64,000 nucleotides of DNA from Myxacorys chilensis ATA2-1-KO14 (lineage in GTDB: Bacteria; Cyanobacteriota; Cyanobacteriia; Leptolyngbyales; Leptolyngbyaceae), in the NCBI GenBank assembly GCA_019359275.1, contig JAHHHP010000020.1, positions 1 to 64,000 on the forward strand. The letters are read 5' to 3'. The position numbers and the translations under genes were made by a program. The notes beneath the pieces were generated by a model. It was not told where the DNA came from and did no database searches. It worked only from the letters and a program-made list of their open reading frames with translations. Positions 55,725-63,986 of the stretch are shown in pieces (positions within the stretch are counted from its first letter, which is position 1; every line of letters starts with the position of its first letter).

Positions 55725-57812
55725 TCACTCTCTGACCGTGAGTATTCGAGATTCGATGCCTTCCCAGACCTGCGGCGACACGCGCAAGGCAGCTTCTTTA
55801 CAACGGATCATCAACTCATTGGCGTAGAGATAGTTTTCGAGCGAATCCACCTCTTCTTTAGATAAATTGAGCCATTCCCGATCGAGATGGAAAGCATCGT
55901 GCCAAGTTTGACGAAGACGATCGGCAAATGCTCGACGCACCTCAATAGGTGCATTATCACTTGGAACAGAAGCTCTCATGGCTCCAAATTGATTAATCAA
56001 AGTTGAGAAATCAACCGAAGAATTGAAGATTTCTACTTTGGCGCGGTCGCGGGCGAAGTCGCGGGCGAAGTCGAAGTCGAGGGCGAGGGCGAGGGCGCGG
56101 GCGCGGGCGAGGGTGCCGTCGAGGGCGCGGTCGAGGGCGAAGTCGAGGGCGCGGTCGAGGGCGCGGGCGAGATCGAGGTTGAGGGCGCGGGCGCGGGCGA
56201 GGTTGAGGGCGCAGGCGAGGTCGAAGTCGAGGGCGCGGGCGTAGAAGAGAGCAACAACTCTCTTAGCTGCTGGTTTCAAATCGCCTGCTGATCCAGTGGT
56301 TATTTCATCACTCCACTCAACCAATGCTTTGAGTTTCTCTGAATGGATCAAGTTTTGGGCTTCCTGCTCCATAAGCTTTAAAGGTTCATCTGCACTTCGC
56401 ATTAAGCCAGCTACGAGAAAAAATACCTCACGCCAACGCTGATCAGAGACATGTTGTGCAACAAGTGTTCCAACTTGCCGTTCATCTACGATGTATTGCG
56501 CGGTGAGGTACTCCTGAAAGGTCAAATGCGAGAACGAATAGGCATCTCTCGCTCGTTCTACCAAAATTCCTTGCTGCACTTGAATGGCATTCAGCACCGC
56601 TTCTGCATCTAGGTGCTTTGGTGCATTCAGATTACTCATTAAAAATTCTCGGATTTGGTCAGTTAGCTCTCGTTTTGAGAAAAACAACTGATCTTCAGCA
56701 AAGCTTCTGTAAGCAATCTCGGAAAGCAATATTTTTTCTAGCTCTAGACTCAATTCCCGGTAGATCGGGTCATGAGCAATGCGTTTCTCTGAAGCCCATT
56801 TCTTCAGCCATACCTCCAACGCCTCACCATACAATGCTGCTCGCTGCTTTGGTAAGTTTTGCGACTCGTCATATACAGCGCAAAGCAGCGTCAGAAGTAA
56901 TGGCGTTTGCCCCAGTTCTTTCGCCGCTCTGTAGTCTGGGCTTTGTAGCAACTTCCAACACTCATCAGCATCCTTCGGTTCTTTCCGAAACCACTGGCGC
57001 ACAAATGTTTCCATCTGCGAATCATTAAAAGATGCCATTGTCACATCTTTAAAGCGCGGAAATCCTCCTTTGTAAGCCGCAATTCGACAGGAGGCAATGA
57101 AGTGATTCTTATCGTAGCGATCAACCAAGTTTCCAATCTGCGTAATGGCGCGATCGACATGCTCGATCGGCACTTCATCTAAGCCATCTAGCAAAATGAG
57201 AAGCTTTCCTGCTTTTAATAGCCTCTGGGTAAACACTTCTGCATTGGGAAATCCACAATTTTCAAACTCTTGAGCAATGAATTGCTCGATTTGAGTTTGG
57301 CTCGAATCAAATCGTTTGAGTTCCACAAACACTGGAATCAGTTCGTGTCGAAATCTCGCCGTTTCCCACTTCAGCGCTTCTAATCCGACTTTCCTCAGAA
57401 ACGTAGATTTGCCGATTCCCGGACTTCCCAACACCATTAACCGAGGGCTTAGATTCGCGACCGCAATTCCGTTCTCGCGCGTTGTCCGCTCAAAGGCGAA
57501 ACCTCGTCCAATTTCGAGGTAAAGCTCTTTCAGAGTGTCAGGAGATTCAAAGCGGCGGCTTTCTCGCGTGTCTAAAACCTGCACATCTGTGTAAATATCT
57601 TCCAACTGAGTAGGATTATCCATTCGCAAGCACTCATATTTCAGAGTGCAGTGTCGTTTCTGATAGGTTCGTACATATTCTTCTACTGCTGTTCCAACTT
57701 GCTGCTGAAGCTGTTCTGTAATTTTCTCGCCCGATTTCTTCCATACAGTCTCGATTATCAAACCAGACAGCTTTTTAATGACTTCCAGCGAAATTGGATC
57801 AGTTGGCAGCAT
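55725..57812 (-). CDS. NACHT-domain STAND NTPase with C-terminal low-complexity repeat
   Basis: A 695-residue protein. A helical N-terminal region of about 120 residues has no clear effector domain. NACHT follows: Walker A LGSPGIGKSTFL at 128-139, Walker B KLLILLDGLDEVP at 203-215, a CRIAAYKGGF sensor region near 242, and NACHT-associated helices with FSHLTFQEYLTAQYIV near 438. Residues about 521-592 are almost entirely Ala, Arg, Leu, Asp and Asn (ARALDRALDFALDRALDG), encoded by a GC-rich repeat. The last about 100 residues end in RCKEAALRVSPQVWEG and LTVRE. Such proteins are often prokaryotic defence sensors; the trigger and effector are unknown here. It ends two bases from the ATG of the DUF4258-like pseudogene. 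Confidence 0.88.
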   Translation of the reverse strand: MLPTDPISLEVIKKLSGLIIETVWKKSGEKITEQLQQQVGTAVEEYVRTYQKRHCTLKYECLRMDNPTQLEDIYTDVQVLDTRESRRFESPDTLKELYLEIGRGFAFERTTRENGIAVANLSPRLMVLGSPGIGKSTFLRKVGLEALKWETARFRHELIPVFVELKRFDSSQTQIEQFIAQEFENCGFPNAEVFTQRLLKAGKLLILLDGLDEVPIEHVDRAITQIGNLVDRYDKNHFIASCRIAAYKGGFPRFKDVTMASFNDSQMETFVRQWFRKEPKDADECWKLLQSPDYRAAKELGQTPLLLTLLCAVYDESQNLPKQRAALYGEALEVWLKKWASEKRIAHDPIYRELSLELEKILLSEIAYRSFAEDQLFFSKRELTDQIREFLMSNLNAPKHLDAEAVLNAIQVQQGILVERARDAYSFSHLTFQEYLTAQYIVDERQVGTLVAQHVSDQRWREVFFLVAGLMRSADEPLKLMEQEAQNLIHSEKLKALVEWSDEITTGSAGDLKPAAKRVVALFYARALDFDLACALNLARARALNLDLARALDRALDFALDRALDGTLARARALALALDFDFARDFARDRAKVEIFNSSVDFSTLINQFGAMRASVPSDNAPIEVRRAFADRLRQTWHDAFHLDREWLNLSKEEVDSLENYLYANELMIRCKEAALRVSPQVWEGIESRILTVRE
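56035..56250. repeat. GC-rich coding low-complexity repeat in the NACHT gene
   Basis: About 216 bases built from variants of GTCGAGGGCGCG and GCGGGCGAGG, purine-rich on the plus strand. Several frames on both strands stay open here. The repeated trinucleotide-type units are prone to slippage in multiples of three. On the coding strand they specify the Ala-Arg-Leu-Asp tract of the NACHT protein. Confidence 0.8.
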
Positions 57813-58296
57813 GATTTAAGCAGCGATTTTGTTGGGCGTTCCCTCAGTGATACACGACGATCGTGCCTCTCCCCCGACCCTTCAGGAAAATTTCCTCATC
57901 ATTGCAGTTCCAAGCCCGGCACTCCGGGTTCAGATCTCGACACTCCGAGTTCCAAGCTCGGCACTTCGAGCAAAAAGCCTGACGCTCCGAGTTCAAAGCC
58001 TGACGTTTCGAGTTCAAAGCCTGACGTTTCGAGCAAAAAGCCTCATGTTCCAGGCTCCAAGCCCGACACTCCGAGCAAAAAGCCTGACACTTCGAGTTCA
58101 AAGGGGCGCGATCGCGCTACTGAATGCAAACAATCAGAGTTTGGGAGCGATCGCACTCCCCCCAATGCCCAAACGCCTAGATAAAAACGCCTCACTCTAA
58201 CCATCGACAGCGCAAGTTCTAACCCTTTACAGAGAACGTCCCCTTCATTCCTGCATTAAAGTCGTAACAAAACTATATAAAGACAACTTTTCTGCC
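57813..58296. other. region upstream of the NACHT gene, with minisatellite
   Basis: About 480 bases. The 21-bp repeat array (57907-58095) occupies the middle. A minus-strand frame at 57844-58101 reads a heptad-repeated peptide (NSKRQALNSKRQALNSERQ), but it may be open only because 21 is a multiple of three. The NACHT promoter should lie here. Confidence 0.5.
57907..58095. repeat. 21-bp tandem minisatellite, nine units
   Basis: Nine consecutive 21-base units from 57907 to 58095, with a partial tenth. Two adjacent units (57991-58011, 58012-58032) are identical: GTTCAAAGCCTGACGTTTCG plus A. Others differ by substitutions only, with GCAAAAAGCC in place of GTTCAAAGCC in three. Not CRISPR: there are no spacers. 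It lies just upstream of the NACHT start. Confidence 0.85.
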
Positions 58297-58560
58297 ATGT
58301 TTCCCAACCTATTACAAGCAACCAACGAATACTGGCGCAAGCTCAACGAGCTAGAAGCCGCTTACAAGCGAGGCGACGTTTCGCTAGAAGAAGTAGATGC
58401 CACAGTCAAAGTCCTAATGGCAGACCTCAAACAAGAGCGTCGAGAAGCCCTAGCGTTTGTCTTCAACGGGTTGGGTTCCCTTTGGTACCAACAGCGAGAA
58501 GTCGTCATCGGACTGGGTTTAATTGGAATGCTCACCTACACCTGGATTGTGGTGAGTTGA
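58297..58560 (+). CDS. small membrane-anchored conserved hypothetical protein
   Basis: An 87-residue protein with an acidic helical N-terminal domain (MFPNLLQATNEYWRKLNELE, RGDVSLEEVDATVKVLMADL) and one C-terminal transmembrane segment (VVIGLGLIGMLTYTWIVVS). It resembles cyanobacterial C-tail-anchored small proteins, with no known function to me. It precedes the zinc metallopeptidase gene on the same strand by 150 bases. Confidence 0.65.
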   Translation: MFPNLLQATNEYWRKLNELEAAYKRGDVSLEEVDATVKVLMADLKQERREALAFVFNGLGSLWYQQREVVIGLGLIGMLTYTWIVVS

Positions 58561-58710
58561 CATAACTTCTATTTAGTTGAGAAAAACCGCCTCACCCACT
58601 CATCCTTGGATAGATGCCCTGACACGGTCTAAATAACTACTCTGCGAATGACCGCGCATAGTTGTAATTGTCCAGATTTGGACAGCTATCAGAAATCTGG
58701 AGATTGCAAA

Positions 58711-59571
58711 ATGGACTGGAAGGATGGTCGTCGGAGTACGAATGTCGAGGACAGACGGGGCAGAGGAATTTCTGCTCCAGTAGTTGGAGGCGGTATTGGA
58801 ACCATTGTTTTAGCGATCGTAGTCACCCTCTTGGGCGGCGACCCCAGCGTAATTCTCAATCAATCCCCTAACGATCAAGCCCCTGCGCCTCAAACTCAGA
58901 ATCCGCAGACCGGACAGCCTCCCGCTAATGACCAAATGTCAGAGTTTGTTTCTGTCGTCTTAGCAGATACCGAAGACACCTGGAGCGAAGTTTTCCGGCA
59001 GAACGGCAGCACCTACCGAAAGCCGAAATTAGTCTTATTTTCAAATGCGGTTGAATCTGCCTGCGGATCTGCCCGCTCTGCTATGGGTCCGTTCTACTGT
59101 CCCGCCGATCAGAAAGTGTATATCGATCTAAGTTTTTACCGCGATCTCAGAACCAAATATCAAGCACCCGGAGACTTTGCCCAAGCTTATGTACTGGCGC
59201 ATGAAGTCGGGCATCATGTCCAAAATTTATTGGGCACATCAGACAAAGTGCAACGGCTGCAAAAACAGGTCAGCAAAGCAGAAGCCAATCAGCTTTCGGT
59301 GATGTTGGAATTGCAGGCAGACTGTTATGCAGGCGTTTGGGGAAATCGCGCTCAGCGATCGCGGCAGATTCTAGAGCAAGGCGACATTGAAGAAGCATTG
59401 AACGCCGCAAGCGGGATTGGCGACGATCGGCTGCAAGAGCAAGCCAGGGGACGCGTTGTTCCAGAATCCTTTACTCACGGTAGTTCTGCTCAACGCACAC
59501 GCTGGTTTAAGCAGGGCATTGAGACGGGAGATCCGGAGCAGTGCAACACGTTCGCAGCCAAGAATCTTTAA
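58711..59571 (+). CDS. neutral zinc metallopeptidase (YpfJ/COG2321 family)
   Basis: About 286 residues from the ATG at 58711 (MDWKDGRRSTNVEDRRG); the frame opens 63 bases earlier. A single membrane segment (GTIVLAIVVTLLGGD) anchors it, then a Pro/Gln/Asn-rich linker precedes the catalytic domain: YVLAHEVGHHVQNLLG gives HEXXH near residue 164, and LQADCYAGVWG provides a downstream acidic ligand. The conserved WSEVFRQNG and GPFYCPADQKVYIDLSF segments match this family. It is probably an exported or membrane-bound protease of unknown substrate. Confidence 0.88.
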   Translation: MDWKDGRRSTNVEDRRGRGISAPVVGGGIGTIVLAIVVTLLGGDPSVILNQSPNDQAPAPQTQNPQTGQPPANDQMSEFVSVVLADTEDTWSEVFRQNGSTYRKPKLVLFSNAVESACGSARSAMGPFYCPADQKVYIDLSFYRDLRTKYQAPGDFAQAYVLAHEVGHHVQNLLGTSDKVQRLQKQVSKAEANQLSVMLELQADCYAGVWGNRAQRSRQILEQGDIEEALNAASGIGDDRLQEQARGRVVPESFTHGSSAQRTRWFKQGIETGDPEQCNTFAAKNL

Positions 59572-59615
59572 AGGGATTGAACGAGCTATTTTCCTTCAGT
59601 TGAATCTTTACTCAA

Positions 59616-59843
59616 CTAAGCTTTAGTTGCAGGTTCAATCTGAAGGCTTCCCATGTACACATAGCCAGCGAAACCATCAACGCTGTTCTGATAACTGAAC
59701 AGTTGCGCTGAGCCGTTCTTGTCGCCTTCTTTTACTTTGTGACAATCAAATTCAAAGATTCGGAATTTCAATTCTTCTACTTCTAAATAGTAATCATTCT
59801 TGTGAATATGAAGCGTTCCCATTTGTCTATCTAGAGTGTGCAT
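59616..59843 (-). CDS. small hypothetical protein
   Basis: A 75-residue protein, soluble, mixed alpha-beta in appearance (MGTLHIHKNDYYLEVEELKF then FAGYVYMGSLQIEP). An AGAGAAA-like ribosome-binding site precedes the 59843 ATG; a second ATG at 59822 is also possible. I do not recognise the family. Codon use looks ordinary. It lies downstream of the RRM gene's terminator, so it has its own promoter. Confidence 0.5.
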   Translation of the reverse strand: MHTLDRQMGTLHIHKNDYYLEVEELKFRIFEFDCHKVKEGDKNGSAQLFSYQNSVDGFAGYVYMGSLQIEPATKA

Positions 59844-59953
59844 AGTTATTTTCTCTGGTGTACAAGCTACTTTGTTGATGACGAGCTTCGGTTAGCCCTG
59901 CTTTCCTTCGTAGAAAACCCAATTGCGGCGATCTCACTCGATTAATTAAAAAC

Positions 59954-59983
59954 AAAGGCTCAAGCATCCCTGCCTGAGCCTTT
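59954..59983 (-). terminator. intrinsic terminator of the RRM gene
   Basis: Perfect 9-bp arms AAAGGCTCA (59954-59962) and TGAGCCTTT (59975-59983). On the minus strand the stem is followed by TGTTTTTAATT. It lies 114 bases past the RRM stop, beyond the structured element at 59988-60063. Confidence 0.8.
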
Positions 59984-59987
59984 TGAA

Positions 59988-60063
59988 ATCAGATCCAGAA
60001 GTTGAAACAAGATGACGAACAACAGTAAGTTATCTTGTTTCAATTCGGGGTTCAAGATCTGAT
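59988..60063 (-). other. extended structured RNA element in the RRM gene 3' region
   Basis: An outer stem (ATCAGATC 59988-59995 with GATCTGAT 60056-60063) encloses a perfect 12-bp stem (TTGAAACAAGAT 60002-60013 with ATCTTGTTTCAA 60032-60043). It lies between the RRM stop and the terminator. It could stabilise the mRNA or be processed into a small RNA. Confidence 0.45.
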
Positions 60064-60096
60064 CGTCTCAACTTTCTAATTGTTACAAAGAAACAA

Positions 60097-60375
60097 TTAT
60101 CTGCGTCCGCCACCAAAGGAACCACCGCGATCTTCACGAGGCTTCGCTTTGTTAACCTTCAAATCGCGACCCATCCACTCTGCTCCATCCAGTGCTTCGA
60201 TCGCTGCTGTCTCTTCAGCATCTGCCGCCATTTCTACAAAGCCAAAGCCGCGCATACGACCTGTTTCACGATCGGTGGGAAGCTGAACTCGCTTGACCGA
60301 TCCATACTCTGCAAATATGGACGTTAGACCTGCTTCTGTAACCTCATAAGATAGATTACCTACATAAATCGACAT
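60097..60375 (-). CDS. RNA-binding protein with one RRM and a glycine-rich tail
   Basis: A 92-residue protein. The RRM shows RNP2 IYVGNLSYEV at the N-terminus and RNP1 RGFGFVEM near residue 43, and the end is GGSFGGGRR. Cyanobacterial Rbp proteins of this type bind U-rich RNA and several are cold-inducible; some direct mRNAs to the thylakoid. The 5' region of about 190 bases upstream is long and may be regulatory. It is transcribed alone and is ended by the hairpins at 59954-60063. Confidence 0.92.
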   Translation of the reverse strand: MSIYVGNLSYEVTEAGLTSIFAEYGSVKRVQLPTDRETGRMRGFGFVEMAADAEETAAIEALDGAEWMGRDLKVNKAKPREDRGGSFGGGRR

Positions 60376-60800
60376 AAGACTGTCTCCAAAATTAAAAGGG
60401 GTGTGGAGTAAAATTTCGGAGAGAAGTCTGCCGATGAAAAACGCAAAAGATCCGTTAATCCCAAAAACAAATGCTGCAACCGATACTCTATTCGCTAGTT
60501 CATTCTAACAGCACTTTTGCAAAGCGGAGTGTTGCAGATGGACTAAAGGACTAAAACTATACAAGATTGAGCTTAGTTGCCTATTGGCCCGTCGTATCTT
60601 GCGGTGTCTTTACTTTATCTTTCGATCATCGGGTTTCAGCTTTTTGGATTTTTGTTGCCTATCTCTGGTCAACAGACTGTTACCTGACTAGTAGTTTCAC
60701 CAGCCGCGATGCACTGGCAGCGATTTGCGATAGAGATAGTGTCTGCTACCGACAGACAAGTTGCATCGCTGAACTGGTTACTTCCGCAGAAACGGCTTTG
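60376..60800. other. intergenic region upstream of the RRM gene
   Basis: About 425 bases. It contains the long leader expected for the RRM gene (minus strand). A plus-strand 86-codon frame at 60567-60827 has no recognisable features and overlaps the next gene, so it is not accepted. Confidence 0.5.
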
Positions 60801-61013
60801 CTAACTCTTAGCTTGAAGTTCGACTAGCGCATCTCCACTAAAACGGATTACACGCGAAAGCGAGTTTCGGGAATGCTCAGTTGTCGAAACTGACAGAGTG
60901 ACATTGTTCCGACCAGGCTCTAAAATATGCTTCACCTTGCAGACTTGCATCTTGTTGTTGCAGTAAGCAAGGATGCGATCGCCGACCTTAATTTCTAACG
61001 CTAGAATTTTCAA
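60801..61013 (-). CDS. small hypothetical protein
   Basis: A 70-residue protein (MKILALEIKVGDRILAYCNN) with predicted beta strands, basic surface (KVKHILEPGRNNVTLSVS) and a final acidic LVELQAKS. The VGDRILAYCNNKMQVCKV portion looks like a small barrel fold. I believe similar short proteins occur in other cyanobacteria, but I cannot name the family. It lies between the RRM gene and the tRNA on the minus strand. Confidence 0.55.
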   Translation of the reverse strand: MKILALEIKVGDRILAYCNNKMQVCKVKHILEPGRNNVTLSVSTTEHSRNSLSRVIRFSGDALVELQAKS

Positions 61014-61529
61014 TGACTGCTTAACCTCATTAAGGAATTAGCCTGACTGGACTGAGTTAACGCTGCCTGTTGTTATGTAGCAGCGAACCAATAGCTGTCT
61101 ATGAATGTGCTTTAGCAGACGCACAGACCCTGACCGCTTTAGCTCGATAGTCCTATATAGGTGGGAAAGAAGCTATTTACTGCAAAGGCCTAATTTTTTA
61201 GGAATTGCAATACCTCTGCACTCTATCACAAATTTTTCAGTAGCAAAACTCGCAGTCTACTGTCAATAAGAATTTATACTCAAAACAGTGATAAGCGTGG
61301 ATTCCAAGAAAAGCAGGAGCGACAGAGGCACTACAGTCTATAGAAGCACTACAGCCTGTGCGAATCTAGCAGTAATCTCTTAGTAAGAATCTCGGTTGAG
61401 CAGGTTAGAACCGACAGAGAACTGTGTGCGATGACTCATCTCTATGCGGTCGTGCGATCGATTTTAATGCGATCGGCTTTATGCACTCACTCCAATAGTG
61501 CTTGCCTGCCAAGATTGGCTGAGTTGAAA
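61014..61529. other. intergenic region next to tRNA-Ser
   Basis: About 515 bases without a convincing gene. A 67-codon minus-strand frame overlapping the tRNA is rejected. The stretch near 61310-61355 has a short repeated AGCACTACAG/GGCACTACAG phrase. It will hold the promoter of the protein gene at 60801. Confidence 0.5.
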
Positions 61530-61614
61530 CGGAGAGGGGGGGATTCGAACCCCCGTTGGGTTTCCCCAAAACGCATTTCGAGTGCGTCACCATGAACCGC
61601 TCGGACACCTCTCC
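61530..61614 (-). tRNA. tRNA-Ser (anticodon CGA)
   Basis: An 85-base class II tRNA on the minus strand. Acceptor arms GGAGAGG and CCTCTCC pair fully with discriminator G; the anticodon stem ACGCA/TGCGT encloses the loop CTCGAAA, anticodon CGA, which reads UCG. A variable arm (TTTGGGGAAACCCAA) and the T arm GGGGGTTCGAATCCCCC are normal. The CCA end is not encoded. Confidence 0.97.
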
Positions 61615-61659
61615 AGAGCTATGAGTAAGCGTAACTCGTACCCACAGCTACCCATGATA

Positions 61660-63885
61660 CTACAAGAGTGCGGCGTCTGCTTCGCCCGATTCTAAAGTTG
61701 CCTTAAACCCTAGCTTTGGCGTCCATTGAATCGCGCCCGTTTGAGCCGTCCGGTAGACCGAGGTTCCAATGCGCTGCAACTGATTGTAGGTTCGAGAACT
61801 CACCTGAGCGTAAGCGATCGCGCTTTTTGGTGAGAGTGTCTTCAGCAGCGTTGGCGGTAAGGCTTTTCCAGACCACCACAAGATTTGATTGCCTTGCAGA
61901 TCGACTTCAGATTCTGTCTGATCGGTCGGAACATCTTTGAGCCACAGCCAACGCTGCGGCCCAATTTGAAACTGAACAATTGTTGGATTAAGGCTCAGTG
62001 GACGAACGGCGACCGAACCCAAAGCAATGTTTTCGGTGAGCTGAACATACTGGCTGTGCTGCTTCTCCAGCGATCGCATCGCTTGCGGATTCAAGGCAGG
62101 CTGATTTGCATCGGACAAATCATAGAGCGCTTTAATTGGTAATGTGTCCAGAAGCGTAGCCCAGCCATTGGGATTAGAGGGATTCGCCGCGATCGCCCAA
62201 TCGATCTGATTCACACCTTGCTTCTGCAAAAACGGCAGCACCGTCGAACTTGCAGTCGCTGCATCCCCTGTGTTAACTAATCCGACTCGTCCTCCGTCTT
62301 GAATAATCAGGATCGGATCGCGATTCGTTGCGATCGCGCTCACCTGCAATAAATTCGCTCTCGCATAGCTCGCCGGGATAAACACTAAACTAATGCCTAC
62401 CAACAGAATCAGCCCCCACCAACGCTGACATCGCGGCTGCAACCAAGGTAAGCAAATCAATCCATATAAGGCTAAGGTCAGCACACTAGAGATGGTTCCA
62501 AGGGCAACCGAGTTTCCGGGTAATTTGCAGAAGAAGATGACGATCGCAATCAACCAATGTGTTGGATAGTAGAATAGCCATGCCGCATAACTGCCAATCG
62601 ATTCTGATGCTAACGCTAATATCGCGCTGATAAAACCACCAATACTAAGAATAGAAATAAGCGGCGTGACAATCACATTCACTAAAATGCTGTACGGCGA
62701 AACTATGCCAAAAGCATAAAGCTGTAGAGGTAATGTCCAAATATATGCCGCAATCGGGACAGCGAAGGGAGGTGCGATCGCGCTGGGTAGCCAATCTAAC
62801 CATTTTGTTAATATTGGAACAGTAACGAGTAAACCTAAAGTTGCGAGAACGCTAAGCTGAAATCCTAAATTCCAGATCCAAGTCGGATAGATAAATAGTA
62901 GGATTGTCACGCTCAAGAGCAATGAACCAATCGGCTTAACTTGTTTATCGGCTGCAACTCCGATTAAAATCGCAAATCCCATAAAGACGGCTCGAAGCAC
63001 AGCTGGTTGAACTCCTGCAAGGCCGAGAAAGATGATCAGTCCTGTTGCACCGAAACAGACTTGCACCAGTTTGGGAAACCGCCGAGTCAGGGCTAACACA
63101 ACTCCTAAAATGAGTGATACTTGAAACCCGGATGCCGCTAAAGCATGACTCAATCCAATCTTGGTAAACGCATCTTTCACCTCAAACGGAACATTAACCA
63201 CGCGACCCCCTAACACCATCGCGCTGAGCAATGCGCCTTCGGGGCTTCCCAATCGATCTGCTTGAGATTTGATAATTCTCTGCTGAACCATCCATAGTCC
63301 CCAACTCGGTTTCTGCGTTGGTTCTAGACGCTCTACGGTTGTTGCCTTAAATCCTGCAAAACTTTCTTCCTGAGCCAGGTATTTCTGAAAATCAAATCCG
63401 CCAGGATTCAGAGCAGGTTTAGGTTTGTAGAGCGATCCGGTGAGTGCGATCGCGGCTCCTGGATACAGATCTTTCGCCATGACTGGCGGCATCGTCACAT
63501 AGAGTTTGCCGTCCACTGTTTCATCGATTGACGCTACTCCACTGACCGCTAACCATACTTGCGATTTTCCACTCCGCGTCAGTCTCGGCAATTCTTCGAC
63601 CTGACCGTAAACCGTCATTTCTTGTCTCGCGTCAGTGGCGAAACGACTGACATCATGAGCGCTAGGTTGAGGCGATCGCAACGGTAAATAGAAACTCGCC
63701 AGCACTCCAATCACGCCTGCAATGAGCCAAATTTTTGCTGGAAAGTATCCTGGTTTAATTCGAGGCACGACAAATGCAGCGATCGTTGCACACCCTAAAA
63801 CAGCGGCTCCACCCCAGGGAAAGGCAGTTGCCATCAGCCCTAAAATGTAAGCCAAGCACCAGATTACTACACTTGTCACAGCCAT
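61660..63885 (-). CDS. comEC: ComEC/Rec2-family membrane protein with altered metallo-beta-lactamase domain
   Basis: A 741-residue protein. An N-terminal two-helix part and OB-like DUF4131 domain (to about 190) precede the Competence domain with many helices, including GLSHALAASGFQVSLILG near residue 245 (usually HLLAISGLHV). The C-terminal about 240 residues match the metallo-beta-lactamase-like domain in order (GRVGLVNTGDAA, then a strand), but the expected HxHxDH motif reads AANPSNPNGW, so the metal site seems lost. ComEC normally passes single-stranded DNA across the membrane during transformation. DNA uptake may still occur without the nuclease part. Confidence 0.85.
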   Translation of the reverse strand: MAVTSVVIWCLAYILGLMATAFPWGGAAVLGCATIAAFVVPRIKPGYFPAKIWLIAGVIGVLASFYLPLRSPQPSAHDVSRFATDARQEMTVYGQVEELPRLTRSGKSQVWLAVSGVASIDETVDGKLYVTMPPVMAKDLYPGAAIALTGSLYKPKPALNPGGFDFQKYLAQEESFAGFKATTVERLEPTQKPSWGLWMVQQRIIKSQADRLGSPEGALLSAMVLGGRVVNVPFEVKDAFTKIGLSHALAASGFQVSLILGVVLALTRRFPKLVQVCFGATGLIIFLGLAGVQPAVLRAVFMGFAILIGVAADKQVKPIGSLLLSVTILLFIYPTWIWNLGFQLSVLATLGLLVTVPILTKWLDWLPSAIAPPFAVPIAAYIWTLPLQLYAFGIVSPYSILVNVIVTPLISILSIGGFISAILALASESIGSYAAWLFYYPTHWLIAIVIFFCKLPGNSVALGTISSVLTLALYGLICLPWLQPRCQRWWGLILLVGISLVFIPASYARANLLQVSAIATNRDPILIIQDGGRVGLVNTGDAATASSTVLPFLQKQGVNQIDWAIAANPSNPNGWATLLDTLPIKALYDLSDANQPALNPQAMRSLEKQHSQYVQLTENIALGSVAVRPLSLNPTIVQFQIGPQRWLWLKDVPTDQTESEVDLQGNQILWWSGKALPPTLLKTLSPKSAIAYAQVSSRTYNQLQRIGTSVYRTAQTGAIQWTPKLGFKATLESGEADAALL

Positions 63886-63986
63886 GAATTTCTTCTCTAA
63901 ATCGCCAAAACTGACTTAGAGTACCCCGTCTTTCTAATGGTCTGTCGATTTTGAACTAGGGGATTCAGGACGCTTAGCACTTTACG

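Noticed and set aside
56023..56244. Plus-strand Lys/Arg/Ala-rich frame in the NACHT repeat
   Set aside because: It is open only because the repeat lacks stop codons in several frames; it has no neighbours or ribosome-binding site and is antisense to a well-supported gene.
57907..58095. Possible CRISPR array
   Set aside because: The units are contiguous with no spacers and vary by substitution, so it is a minisatellite.
57651..58184. Long plus-strand frame over the NACHT 5' end and minisatellite
   Set aside because: Its first 160 bases are antisense to the NACHT gene and the rest is the repeat array. The peptide has no family-like features.
60567..60827. 86-codon plus-strand frame ahead of the RRM gene
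   Set aside because: No family resemblance, weak start, and it overlaps a more plausible minus-strand gene.
61405..61608. 67-codon minus-strand frame over the tRNA
   Set aside because: Most of its length is the tRNA-Ser gene itself.
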